Shown here one piece after another: positions 8,486-21,400 of a stretch of DNA of 64,000 nt; positions within the stretch are counted from its first letter, which is position 1; every line of letters starts with the position of its first letter. The notes beneath the pieces are model-generated. The model was given only the letters and a program-made list of their open reading frames with translations. It was not told the origin of the DNA and did no database searches. The stretch lies in NCBI RefSeq assembly GCF_008386635.1, contig NZ_VUOE01000001.1, forward strand, positions 1,488,001 through 1,552,000, given 5' to 3'. This DNA is from Maribacter flavus (GTDB lineage: Bacteria > Bacteroidota > Bacteroidia > Flavobacteriales > Flavobacteriaceae). A program made the position numbers and the translations under genes.

Positions 8486-9442
8486 TCAATAGGTACACCT
8501 GCAATTGCTGATACCTTGGAATAGATCCACACCTATGGTAACGACATGAGTACCTGTACTATAGCCCAAAATCTCGTTCAAGATTATCTGATAGGAGTAT
8601 CCAAAATAAAAGTTGCTTTTCTTTAACCCTAGTATCGGGGCTATATAGAGCGGGTTTCCTATCTGGTCGTTCAAGAACCTGTATGTAACCCCTGCGTAGT
8701 AGTAATCCTCAAAATCGTACCATCTGAACTTTACGTTCAAATCCGTTTCGGACCTGCCATCACTTTCAAAAATCTTGAACAACATAGAGGGCTCAATTTC
8801 CAAATTACTTGTCCTACTTTTGGTATATCTGTAGCCTGTATACACATAATAGTTTCTCAATTCATTGGGCTCGTCTATATCAAAGGTAAGGTCTCTTGGA
8901 TCCTTGTCCAATAGGTTGGAGGCATTCGCCGCAAAGTAAAACTTGTCATATCGATACAAAACGCCCACATCAAAATTGTGGTTAGTCGTTTGCCTGTTGT
9001 TTACGATTCCATTATCGGGAAAGTCGATAAGATTGAACTGATCAATGTCGATATTGAACTGGTTAAAATTGTAGGAAAGGCCAAAGGATAAAAACTCGTC
9101 CTCATACCTATCCAAAGTTAGGTGATGGGCAAAAGAAACCCTGGCGCCCCTTTGTTTGGTATATCCGTTTGAATCGTTATATAGAAACACGCCCACCCCG
9201 GATTTTTCCCCAATCCGCATATCAGCGGCCAAGGATTGTGTCCTGGGAGCATCCTTTATGCCTACCCATTGTGCCAAACCATTGAGCCGTATCTTAACAT
9301 GGTCTCCAATCCCTGCATAGGTGGGGGCCAATACAAACGGGTTATCCGCCAGATACTGGGAGAGCTGTGGGGAATTAAGTTCTTGACCTCTTACGAAGAA
9401 GGCGCTTGTGATAAGTGCTAAGGTCAATAATCTCTTAAACAT
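8486..9442 (-). CDS. sprF: PorP/SprF family type IX secretion-associated outer-membrane protein
   Basis: The 318-residue product has a signal peptide ending near VRGQE and then a beta-barrel pattern of alternating amphipathic strands, many ending in aromatics. The start QELNSPQLSQYLADNPFVLAPTYAG matches the PorP/SprF family, whose members have a conserved N-P-A-x-x-G-like segment. In Flavobacterium johnsoniae SprF is needed to put the SprB adhesin on the cell surface. Here the gene lies 17 bp downstream of the giant SprB-like gene, the same arrangement. The symbol is assigned by family plus position; closely related paralogues exist in most flavobacteria. Confidence 0.85.
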   Translation of the reverse strand: MFKRLLTLALITSAFFVRGQELNSPQLSQYLADNPFVLAPTYAGIGDHVKIRLNGLAQWVGIKDAPRTQSLAADMRIGEKSGVGVFLYNDSNGYTKQRGARVSFAHHLTLDRYEDEFLSFGLSYNFNQFNIDIDQFNLIDFPDNGIVNNRQTTNHNFDVGVLYRYDKFYFAANASNLLDKDPRDLTFDIDEPNELRNYYVYTGYRYTKSRTSNLEIEPSMLFKIFESDGRSETDLNVKFRWYDFEDYYYAGVTYRFLNDQIGNPLYIAPILGLKKSNFYFGYSYQIILNEILGYSTGTHVVTIGVDLFQGISNCRCTY

Positions 9443-9459
9443 AGTATTTAGGTTAAGTT

Positions 9460-12400
9460 TTATCTATATAAAGTGAAATGGCCAACAAATTCCCTACTAT
9501 CTTCCTCCCCGTTCAATTGAATGACGTACCAGTAATCTCCGGTTGGCAATTCCTTGCCTTCGTATCTTCCATCCCAGCCCTTGGCATCATGGGCCTGTCT
9601 TGAAACCACTCTACCATAACGGTCATAAATCTTTATTAGTATATCTGGGAATTGCTGAATATTTTTTGGTATCCAGAAGTCGTTTTCGCCATCACCATCC
9701 GGGGTAAAGAAGTTAGGAATATCCACATCAATGAATTCCATAAAGATGCTGGCCATCATCTCACATCCGTTTTGGTCCACTACCCTAACCTCATAGGTGC
9801 CCGTCCTCATAATGTAGAACGTATTGTCGTTTCCATTGTCAACACCATCAAAATAATAGGTGTATTCTGGACTACCTCCCTCGGCAATGGCCGTTATCTC
9901 GTTTAAGCTTCGCTGTTCAGGAAGCAGGATCAACGGGTCGAAACTTTCAATGGTGAAGTCTACCGTAACCAAACAGCCATTTGAATGCGCGATGGTGATA
10001 TAGTGATTTCCTGGAGCAATGTTCCTAAAGTCTGGATTGAGTTGCAGCGCAGAAGCATCCGTACTATCCAATGCGTACATCACATCCCCAATGAGGCTTT
10101 CATCCTCCAAGGTGATGTTCACGTAATTGTCCGGAAGGTCTCCCGTACACACATAAACAGGTTCAACCGTGGCGTTAAGATTTACACCTGGTTCTATATC
10201 CACGACCACATTGGTCTCACAGCCATTGGCATCCCTAACGAAAATCAAATAGTTGCCGGCGGCCATATCAACAAAAGAGGTCCTGTCCTGCACAAAGTCA
10301 GCATCATCATTGGAATTCAACGCCGTACTATACGGAGCCGTACCTCCCGTGATGTTCAATGAAATCGTTCCGTCCTGACTATCCACGCAAATTTCTGGGG
10401 TAGTAGTGGCATCAACCATTAGCATGGATGGTTCCGTAATGGTATACTCCAAATATTCGAAGCATCCATTCTGATCTTGGGCGATGATGATGTAATCTCC
10501 CGGTTCCAGATCCGTAAACGTGTTTACGGTATCGAACTGGTTCAGGTTGGGGGAAATGGCATATTGATATCCTCCAGAACCACCAGAAAGTGTAACGGTA
10601 ATACTACCATTTCCTTCCCCTTCACAGGTTACATTGATTACCTCATCAACATAGGTCAATGGTGCAGGTTCCGAAATGATAACCTCCTCTGGCAATGTGG
10701 TACAATCCTCACTTGTTACCGATACATAATATGTTCCGGCAGGCAGGTTTCTAAATTCGCCAATGGATGTTGGACCGGCAATTCTTGCGGCAACGCTTAA
10801 GGAAGCATCGGTAAACAATTCGAACTGATAATTACCAAGTCCTCCAAATGCATCGGCATAGATAATGGCGGTACTTTCACCCGTACAATTGATGTATGCT
10901 GCCGATTGGTCCACAAATAACACCAAGGGGTCGATCATGTCTTCCGTAATCGCATTTGACTGAACCGCATCACAACCGTTGATAGCGTCCCTTACAAAGT
11001 ATTGATAAGTTCCTGCACCCAGTGTTCCAGTTGCAGGTAATCCCATTGGATTGCTGGTCATTGGCAAAAAGTTGATACCATCGATACTATATTCATAGGT
11101 GCCACTGCCCCCTGTTGCCGTAAGCTCAAACTCAACACCGGTTGCACAGGTCAAAGGGTCGGTACGTATCAATTGCGCACTGACTGGAGTGGGTTCAATA
11201 ATCTCGACCGTGTTGGTAGTCACGTCACAATCCCAACCGTCCGTAACCGTAATGCTGTAAATACCGGCACCCAAGTCATTGAAATTGGGGCTTAGTTGCG
11301 ACGCCGTAGAGAAAAGGATCGTCGTGCCATCCGCATCAATATAGTTCAAGATATATTCATAAGAACCGCTTCCTCCGGCAACCGTTATGTTTGCGGTAAC
11401 CGTAGCGCCCATATCGCCATAACATGCCAAATTGGTCACTAAAGGAGTCGCGTTTGCAACTATGGGTGTAGCAGGGTCAAGTACCACAGTGTCCGTGTAA
11501 GGACAACCTGCTTGGTCCGTGACCGTAATGTCATAGATGCCTGCGGATAGTCCACTAAAGACATTGGCATACACATTGTTTTCAGTAAACGTATCGGTTC
11601 CATTGGTGATGGAAATGGTATAAGGTCCGAATCCACCTTGGGGAACTACGCGAATTTCACCCCTATCGTTGGTACATGTTGGCTGCGAAAGAATGTCCGT
11701 AGTTGCCGTTAGTGCCATATCCGGTGAGGCGATGGTCACCATATTGGTATCTTCGGAACAAAAAGGCACATCCGTTTCCGTAATGGTGACGTAATAATTG
11801 CCCCCGGAAAGACCTCCAACAACCCTAGGGTTAACGGACGTATCCGTACTCACCACTCCGCCTACAGGGTTACCTGCAGCATCGAATATTTGATAATTAT
11901 AGTTCCCAGTATACCCTGTGATGTTTATTTCCAATTCACCATTGGAATCACCAAAACACGTAACCGGAGTAACTGCAGTGGCTGTAGCCCTAATGAAATC
12001 ATACGGTTCTACATTATAGGCGGGCGTATCAAAATAACATCCAGTATCTACATCGGTTACCCTAAACGTGTAGGAACCTGTTGTCAATAGGTCAAAAGTA
12101 GCCGTGGTGGCCGTAGACCCTGTTTGTACTGCATTTGTATTGCCAATAGGCAATAACTCGTACGTATACGTATGCGCCAAACCATTGTCTGAAACCGTAA
12201 TGGTAACCGTTTCATCATTTGTACAGGTGATGTCCACATCTGTAGCGACCGATGCCGTAAACCTATTGATAGGCTGAATGATGACGGAATCCGTTGCGAT
12301 ACATCCATTGGCATCCCTAACATAGACCGTGATATTTTGCACCGTCCCGTTATCAGCGATATTGAATGTATTGGCTGATTGATAGGTAATACCATTTAAG

Positions 12401-15400
12401 CTGTATAAGTATGGCCCCGTTCCCGAAAGAACCCCAGGGGTCGCGGCACCATCTTCCACAGTAATAGTTACCACAGCCGTATTGATGCTGTTATCCGGAG
12501 CACAATCAAATGTGGTCGCAGAAGCACTAATGACCAAAGGTTGTGGTTCCGTTATCGTTTCGTTCTTGATGTCTTCACAACCTAGTCCGGACACCACTCT
12601 CACTTGGTAGTCTCCTGCCGGTAGGTTATCAAACAAAGGGCTGCTTTGTAATGGTCTATTTGAAGCTCCAGCACTTACCCCAATCAATTCATATTGATAG
12701 TTAGGATTTCCATCCGTAGTTGGGTCTAAAATAGCCCTTAAACTACCGTCACTACCTCCTTCACAGCTTACGTCGATTATGGTGGCATCCAATAAAACGG
12801 GCGTTATTGGAGCAACTAGCGCTTGTGAGATACTTTTCTGACATACGGGATTCGTAGTATCCAAGTCCCTAACTACAAAATTGTAAATTCCAATTTCAGT
12901 TAGATTTGTAAAAATACCTGTTGATTGGGTGACTATTGTACCTGATGGTGTGGTCATAACAAACTCTAGGTTTGTGGAACCCCCCGTTACACCAACTGTG
13001 ATTTCGCCACCTGGATTAAGGGTACAGTCGATTGGCTTGTCTACGGTCGTTGACAAATTCATTTCTTCGTACAGTAAAACGGCCGGGGTTGTCGCGCTAC
13101 ATCCCCACTGATCGGTAACCATTACCTCGTAGTTGCCGGTGCCCAATCCAGAGAATATAGGCGTATTCTGGGAAGCACGGAAGTTAGAACCGTTCAATAC
13201 CAACTGATAGGTAAAGTTGGACCCTTGGCCTCCTGATGCCAATACTTCAATCTCACCTTCCAAATTGGTACAGTTTTCCTGATTTACCTGTAAGCTGGCA
13301 GTTATTGGGGTAGGATCTACCAACACAATAGTGTTGTCTATCAATTGCTCACAACCTTGGGCATCCCTTACCCAAGCCTGATACGTTCCAGCTGAAAGTC
13401 CCCCTAACATTGGAGATGCTGTATAATCCGTAGGCAAGGTAGGTGCTGCTACACCTATATAATAGGTATAACCTCCCCATCCACCTTGAACGTTGATAAT
13501 TTCTATACTACCATCGTTGCCAGGAACGCAGGTAATGTCCATTGTTGCAATTGCTCCACTAATGGCCATACTGGGCCCGGCAATGGTGAACGCTTCGGTG
13601 TTTACACAGAATGGGTTGTTGTCCTGTGCAATTGATACATAATAACTTCCGGCAGGTAAATTGATGTCGGCCATTGGACCGTTGGTGGCCTCATTGCCTG
13701 TTGTTACTAAAATATCATCGGCGGTATTTGCCAAGGTTCCGTTGGTGTCGTAAACTGTCCATGTAAACCCACCCGGATAGGTCGCGTCGACCAATTCGAA
13801 ATTGACCGCACCTGTTGATGTTCCATAACATTCCACATCGCTTACATTGGTCACATTAATCGTAAAAGTGTTAGGCTCCAACAAGGTTTCGGAAGCCGAG
13901 ATGATACAGCCTGTATCGATGTGCCTTGCCAAAATGGTATACGGTCCAGCCGCCAAACCTGGGAAGACATTGGATACTTGATAGTTCGAACCATTATCGA
14001 TACTATATTCGAATCTCGAAGGGTCCCCTAACGTAGACACTACGCTCATGGTCAATTCCCCGTCGTTTCCTGGGTTACATGTAACCGTATTCGTGATGCT
14101 GACCGAAGCGGATATCAATTCGTCAAACGGATTTACAATGGCAGTCGTGGAGCCTAAACAGCCGTTGCTATCGTACACATTGATGGTATAGCTTCCACCA
14201 GCAAAATCGGTTTCAGTGTACACGGGATTCGTTCCAGATTGAACAACTACCGGAGCCTCTATGGGTGCCGTGTTCGGGTCGTCCTCTTCTATAAATTCAT
14301 ACCTCACGTAAGTTCCTGAACCACCTGTAATTGCCGAAGTATCTATGGTAATCGTTGCGTTGTTTTCGTTGTTTCCAACCGTACAGGCAAATTCAACCAC
14401 CGATGCATTCACATTGGTGATGATTTCAGGCTCTGTAATTGCCTGAGTGATGTCCATTGAACAACCATTGGCCGCGGTAACCCTAATGGTGTAGGTGATT
14501 CCTGGGGCAATCAAACCTTCCAACCCTTGGAACGTGGCCCTTGTGGCCGTACTGGTCGTTGGTGCAATAGGGAATGTTGCACTGCTTCCAGGTCCGGAAA
14601 TTATTTCATAGGAATAAGGTCCGGTGCCCACATCCGTACTCGTTACGGTTATGGATCCGTCATCGGCCCCGTTACAAGTAACATCCGTAAAACTGGAAAC
14701 ACTAATGTTTGGTAGTACCGCTGGCGGAACATTGACCACGATGCTGCCCAAACAATTGGGTATCGCCGTACTTGTATCATATACCGTTACAGTATAGTTG
14801 CCGTCAATACTGGCACCTGTCCATGTGATACTTGAACCGCCCATTGCTGTTCTTGCTTGGTCCACTGCTCCGGGGCCATCAATTTCATAATCGTAGGAAC
14901 CAGATCCCGCGGTCACATTGATTGTGATTTCCGCATTGTTGGCAGGAACTACCTCACAATCCAATAAGGTTGTCAACGTAGCATTGAACTGTAAGGGTGG
15001 TTGAATATCAAATGTTTCAGTAACTGAACATCCATTTACATCCCTAACCTCTATAGTTTGTGCCAAACCAGAGCTAAGGCCTGTTACCAAGTATTGGTTG
15101 CTGACATCAAAGGTAAAGTTTTGGAAGGCATTTCCATTCACCCTTATCTGGAAAGGGGCCGAAGCTACCAATGGATTATCCAAGGTTACACTTACTTGGA
15201 ACATTCCCTCATCGGCACATTCATCAACAATACTCAAACTAATTATTGGACTTGGATCTTCCAATACCGTGATAGGCCTTTGGAAAATACAACCATAAGC
15301 ATCCTTAACATACACGATATAATCACCGGCTTCTACATTTGCTGTGGTGTTATTTATCCATCCCGCATCAGTTGTCAAAGGAGCAGGGGCGGTATCCAGT

Positions 15401-18400
15401 AAATATTGATATTCATACGGAGCCGTTCCGTTTCGTCCCGCTGCGGTAATGATGCCCGCGTTGAGGTTACAATTGTCGTTTTGTGGAGAGGCGACATCCA
15501 AATCCAGCGCAAAGGCGGATTCACGTATCGTAAAAGTACCTCCATCTACGGAACAACCGTTGTTGGGTCCGCCCACTTCCGTAAGCAATAAATAGTATTC
15601 CCCTGGAGGCAAGGTCGCAAAATTGCTTACCGTAACGGAACTGGGTGGGTTTACACTGGATGTACCCATATACCCGGTTGTTATGTTGGATTGCCTGTTG
15701 AAAACTTCATATTGTACATCGGTAGCAGCAACATCAAACCCAGAAAAAGTAAAGGATACGTTACCATCTGCGGAACCTGTACAACTTACGTTATTAACAG
15801 CGTCAAGCGTAGCCACCATGGATGATGGCGTGTTGATGGGTGCAGCGGCCTCCTCAAAATAATAACAATTGGTGGTCAAATCGAAAACCACAAAAGTATA
15901 CGTGATGCCAGGTGTAAGTCCGGTAAACGTTGAAGTAAAGCCTCCAAGAACATCCGGAGCCTGATAGCTACTGGAATAAGGAGCCGAATACGTTTCCAAA
16001 ATGGCAAATTCGTAGTTCCCACTTCCTACGGCAGCACCAACAGATACTACGGCCGTTCCCCCTACCAAACAATCAACCGTGGCCGTAGATACATCAATAT
16101 CCAGATCATTGGGAGGTGAGGCAATGATTTCGGTCGTGTAGGAAGCACAACCATTGGCATCCACTACGTCAATTTGATAAATACCGAATTCCAATACCGT
16201 AAACGTATGGTCACGCGTAGACGGTGTGGTGGTATGGGTTTGGGTTGGAATCCCGTTGTTACCCGTTAAAATATAGGTATACTCGGCCGTTCCGCCTGAA
16301 ACGCCTGAAATAGAAATTTCTCCCGGATTTGTGGTTCCCAATCCAGCATCACAGGTAATTGGTACATCCGAAGTAGTATATACAATAGGGCTTGGTTCAG
16401 CAATAATTACAGGAAAAGGAGCGGAAACACAACCCTTATCATCTGTAATGGTCACCTCATAATTGCCCGCAGGCAACCCAGTGGTCTGGGTTCCGTAATT
16501 GGTAGGGCCAGAAGTTTCCACTACATTGATTACATAAGGAGGCACGCCCACAGAAGTATCTATTTGAACATCCAAAGAGCCCGTGCTTTCACCATTACAA
16601 AGAATATCTGTTGGAACTACATTCGCAATTACGGGAGTTTGGGCTTCCGTAATGGTAATAGGATTTGTTACCACCACACAATTTACGGGCGTAGAGGTAT
16701 CCGTAACCCTAAAAACAAAGTTCCCAAATAGGTTGGTCGTAAATACGTTCCCGGCAAAGTTCGTATTGGAAAAAGTAGTTCCCCCATCATTGGACCATTC
16801 GTATGAATAGGTTCCAGAACCTCCGTTGGCATTTATTGTAACGGATGCATCCACCAAACACGTTAAATCGTTCGTTAGGACCGCGTTCGCAGTCAATTGG
16901 GGATTTATCGTTACCGTTTGGGTATTGGCCGCCAAAGGACAACCTAGGGCATCCCTTACTTCAATATCATAAGAACCTGCGGAAAGATTACTAAAGGTAT
17001 ATGTAGTGGCTGTCGTTGGTGTTGGAGCCAACCAAGGACCGCCGTTTATCCTAAACTGATAGCCTCCGTTGCCACTGGTAACGTTCACTACAATCTCACC
17101 ATCGTTGTTTCCACTGTAACACGTTGTGGGTTCTGCCGTAAACACAATTGGGTCGGTGGGATTTATGGTGAGCGGGGCGTCAATTATATCCTCGCAATTG
17201 TTTATATCACGCACACGCACCAAATAATCGCCCGGGGCAAGTCCGCTGAAAGTGGTATTGCTGCCATTAGTGGCAAAATCAAAACCTGCAATAATGCCTC
17301 CTACACCATCTTCCAGTTGATACCTATAGTTGGGGGTGCCACCCATAGCCGATGCGATGATAACTCCTCCATCCGTACAAGTAGCCTGACTAATGATCGT
17401 TGCCGAAGCAACCACAGGAGTAGGTTCGTTAATCGTTTGGTTCAAGGTAACCGTACAGCCTGCAATTGGGTTATCCACATCCCTGATAGAAATTGTATAG
17501 TTCCCCGCGGAAAGACCGGAAATGATCTGTGGGGACGTTGTGGAGCTACCCAATATCGTAGAGAAGTTGTCCAAACTATATTCAAATCCCCCAGCGCCAA
17601 AATTATCTACGTCAAAAGAAATGGAGCCATCCGTATCTCCATTACAGGTAACATCCATGGCAGAAACAATGGAGGCCTCAAATGCGTTGCCCGGTTCAAC
17701 AGTTACATCTATGGTTACCGTTTGTGGGCATTGTTCCGGAAGTTGTGTCGCGACGATATTATCGATAACAACATCGTTTCCTGCAGTTGCAGTTCCAATG
17801 GTCCTTATTACTATATCCAAATTTGTCTCCGCACCTGGATTTAATGTGATGTTGTAATTTTCCCAGATATCAGGATCCGTACTCTTTGGAATATTACCTG
17901 TGGGTATGCTTGCTATGACCGTGCCCGATGAGTTTACCAGTTGAACATCCAGATTGGCATCAGCCCCTGTAGAACCAACAAATTTGAGATTAAAAACATC
18001 AATGGAAATGGTAATGTCCCTATTTGGAACCACTTCGATTCCCCTTTTGGCATAAACAATACCATTTACACCGGCGACCCCACCAATATTTATAGCAAGG
18101 TATCTACCATTTGGGTTTCCGGATTGTTCGTTGGGTACCAACCATGTATAAGGGTTCACAATGGTATTTGCCACAGAGTACTCCCCGTCCTGTATATGGG
18201 TGTCCGTACCAAAGCTAGGACAACTACTTGGGCTTCCGTCTTGAGGTTCAAAACAGAATAATGGGTCTATTTCCGTAATGCTGGTTGGCGCACCAACACC
18301 AAAATCCTCACGTAATAAAACACTCGGAGAAGGAGCCACATTACTGATATAATCTACCGAAATCGTATGGGTGCCGACAGGAACATTGGTGAAAATATTC

Positions 18401-21400
18401 GAATCTGCAGGTGTATTTGGCGTCCCATTCAAGCTATACGTGTAATCCAAGCTAGGATCGTCCGTTCCTATGGTTACGATACCCGTTCCATCACAGGAGT
18501 AATCGACCGTTGGGGTCAAGGTAACATTGGGAGGTGTTGGTGCCGGATCAATTGTTACGGACATTGGGTAAGTACAACCGTTGGCATCTTGCACGTATAG
18601 CGTATGTGTACCTGCCAATAAATAATCAATGGCATTCGCCCCATAGGACAATCCTCCGTCAAAACTGTAGGAATATGGTGCCGTTCCTCCTAGTACATTG
18701 GTAATCCGTACCTCAGCACCGGCACTTGGATTACATTCGATCAACTGGGTAACGGCAGCGGAAGCGGACAAGGTAAAAGGTTCCGTAATCGAATATAACT
18801 GACTTAACTCGCAATTATTGGCATCCCGTACCCGAACCGTGTAATTCCCCGTGCCCAGGTTATTAAAGGTATTGGTTGTTTGATAGGTTGCTCCGTTATT
18901 TATACTATAACGATAAGGAGCTTCCCCACCACTTGCCACAATGGTTATGGTTGCTTGGTTTTCTCCACTACAAAGAATTGGTGTGTTGGATACTGAAAGG
19001 GCCAATGGAGCATCTTGAACAATATTGATGTCATAGCTGGCTTCACAGTATCCTGTGATTCCGTTGTTATCTCGAACATAGACATCATAGTCTCCCGGAG
19101 CACTTACGGTAACAGGATTCGTCGTTGAGAAATCACCTGCAGTTGGTGTAACACCATCGGCAACAACAGCGTATACATAATTTCCGTCTCCACCGGCTGC
19201 TGTAATATCAATATCCGTATCCGAGGTACATGCGGTAATATTGCCAGCACTGGCAATAAGACTAAGTTCAGGATTAATTGTTATGGTTTGTGTATCCGTA
19301 CAACTATTTCCGTCCCTAACATTGATGATATAGGTTCCAGGGGCAAGGCCTGTAAACACATTTGATGAGCTATAACCACCTCCGTTGATATTATATTCAA
19401 AATTACCATCGCCTCCTGATGTAACATTGGCCGTTATCGTCAATCCAACCGCATCGTCATAACAGAAATCATTGGGCGTTACTGCCAGTACAGGAGCGGT
19501 TGCCGGGTTTATATCAAAAGTAAAGGGTACCGCACAATTGTTGGCATCCGTAACGGTGCCCGTATAGGTGCCTCCTTGGGTCAATCCATTAAATACGCCA
19601 TTCGTATTGGTGCCGAATAGCGAGGTATCCGGATTATAAAGGGTATATTCATAGCTTCCCCATCCACCCGATGCAGCAACGATTACACTACCATCGTCCA
19701 AACACGTGGGTTGCGTTACCATAGGTGCAGCTACCGTCAATGCCGATGGAGGTCCTTCCAAGGTATGGGTCGTATTGTACGTACAATTGGTATCCGTATC
19801 CAAAATGTCCAAGGTGTAATTGCCCGAGCCCAGGTTAGGAAGGCTTATTGTGGCCTGAACCCCTCCCGTAGCAACAGTTCCGGAAGGTCCGGTTACGGTA
19901 TAGGTGAAATTTTGTCCGGTTTGATAATTAACGTTGAACTGTATCGTACCATCGGTCGCACCAAAACAGGAAACGGGAGTTACCGTGATACCACTCATGG
20001 TAATAGGTACAATAGGTGCTATGGTATGGTTTTCTTCGTAAAAACAACCATCGGCATCCGTTACCCTAATGGTATATGTATCCGGGGCCAAACCGTTAAA
20101 GTCGGCCGTATTTCCTAGAGTGGCATCCGGTGCTATCGTTGAAGGGGCAACAATCTGAATGGTCAAAGGAGCGGTCCCCCCAATTGAGGTAACCTGTAAA
20201 TCTACCGTACCACTTGGACAGGTTATTTGGGATTCAACAACCGTAATATCCGTTGGAGGGTCCGTTGGGTCGATGATTATTGGAGTTGTGGCATATACAC
20301 ATCCCGCAGCATCCCTAACCGATACGGTATAGGAACCGGCGGTTAAATTTTCAAATCGATGTGCGTTTGGGGTCGAATCGGGAATAAAGTTTATTCCATC
20401 GATACTATAGCTGTAAGGTGCCGTTCCTCCGGATACATTCTGGGCCTCTATAATGCCATCTTGCAAACAGGAATAATCCTGAACTAATGCTGATTCCGCA
20501 AATAATGCATTTGCCGGACCGCTTATAGTATGGTAATACGGATAGTTGCAGTCCGCGCTTCCTCTACGCATATTGACCACAATGGTGTAGTCGCCAGGCA
20601 TGAGGTTTCCAAAATAACCAGAAGCATTGGCGGCAATCGCATCGTTGATATCAAAATTATCGTTGATCACATCGATTTGTGGAATGTCAATATCGAATAG
20701 ATAGTACGTAAGTTGGTAGCCATTATCGTCCAAAAGATTCATCTGTATGGACCCCGAAGCATCGCCAAAACAAGCTTGGTCTTCAATGGTAGCGCCTGAA
20801 AATTCGGCTGCCGGTCTAAATTCAATAGTAACCGTGTTGGAAAATGCAAAACAATTGTTTCGATCTACCACCACGAAGGTGTAATCACCGGGATTATAGA
20901 TATCGAAGATTTGGCTGGACTGGAATTCGGTCGCAGGTATATCCTGGGGTGTTGGGTAGGAGGTAACTATAGTACCCGTTTCGTCCTCATAGGACCAAAT
21001 AGCGTATCTATGGGGTGTTTGGCCCCCAGTGGAGCTCATGAGAATATTTCCTTCCCTACAGGTGATGTGTTGTGAGACCCGCGCCTCTATTTCCAAATCA
21101 TTGCCGTCGACAAGGGTTACCTGCTCCGAATGGGTACAACCATCTTGGGTACGGGCAATAACAATATAGTTTCCTGCATTCAGGCCGGAAAAGGTAAAAT
21201 CATTGTCTATCTGCGCGGTTTCATCATCGATCAAGGTCCCTAGACCACCGTTGGAACCATCGTCCAAACGAAGTTCATATTCATAATTGGGCTCGGCATT
21301 GTTAATTTGAATGTTGATACTTCCCTGTGATATACAATTGGGGTCCGTATGGGATACATCAAAAGTTACGTCCCTATCCAAAACTCCAATGACCGGAGTC

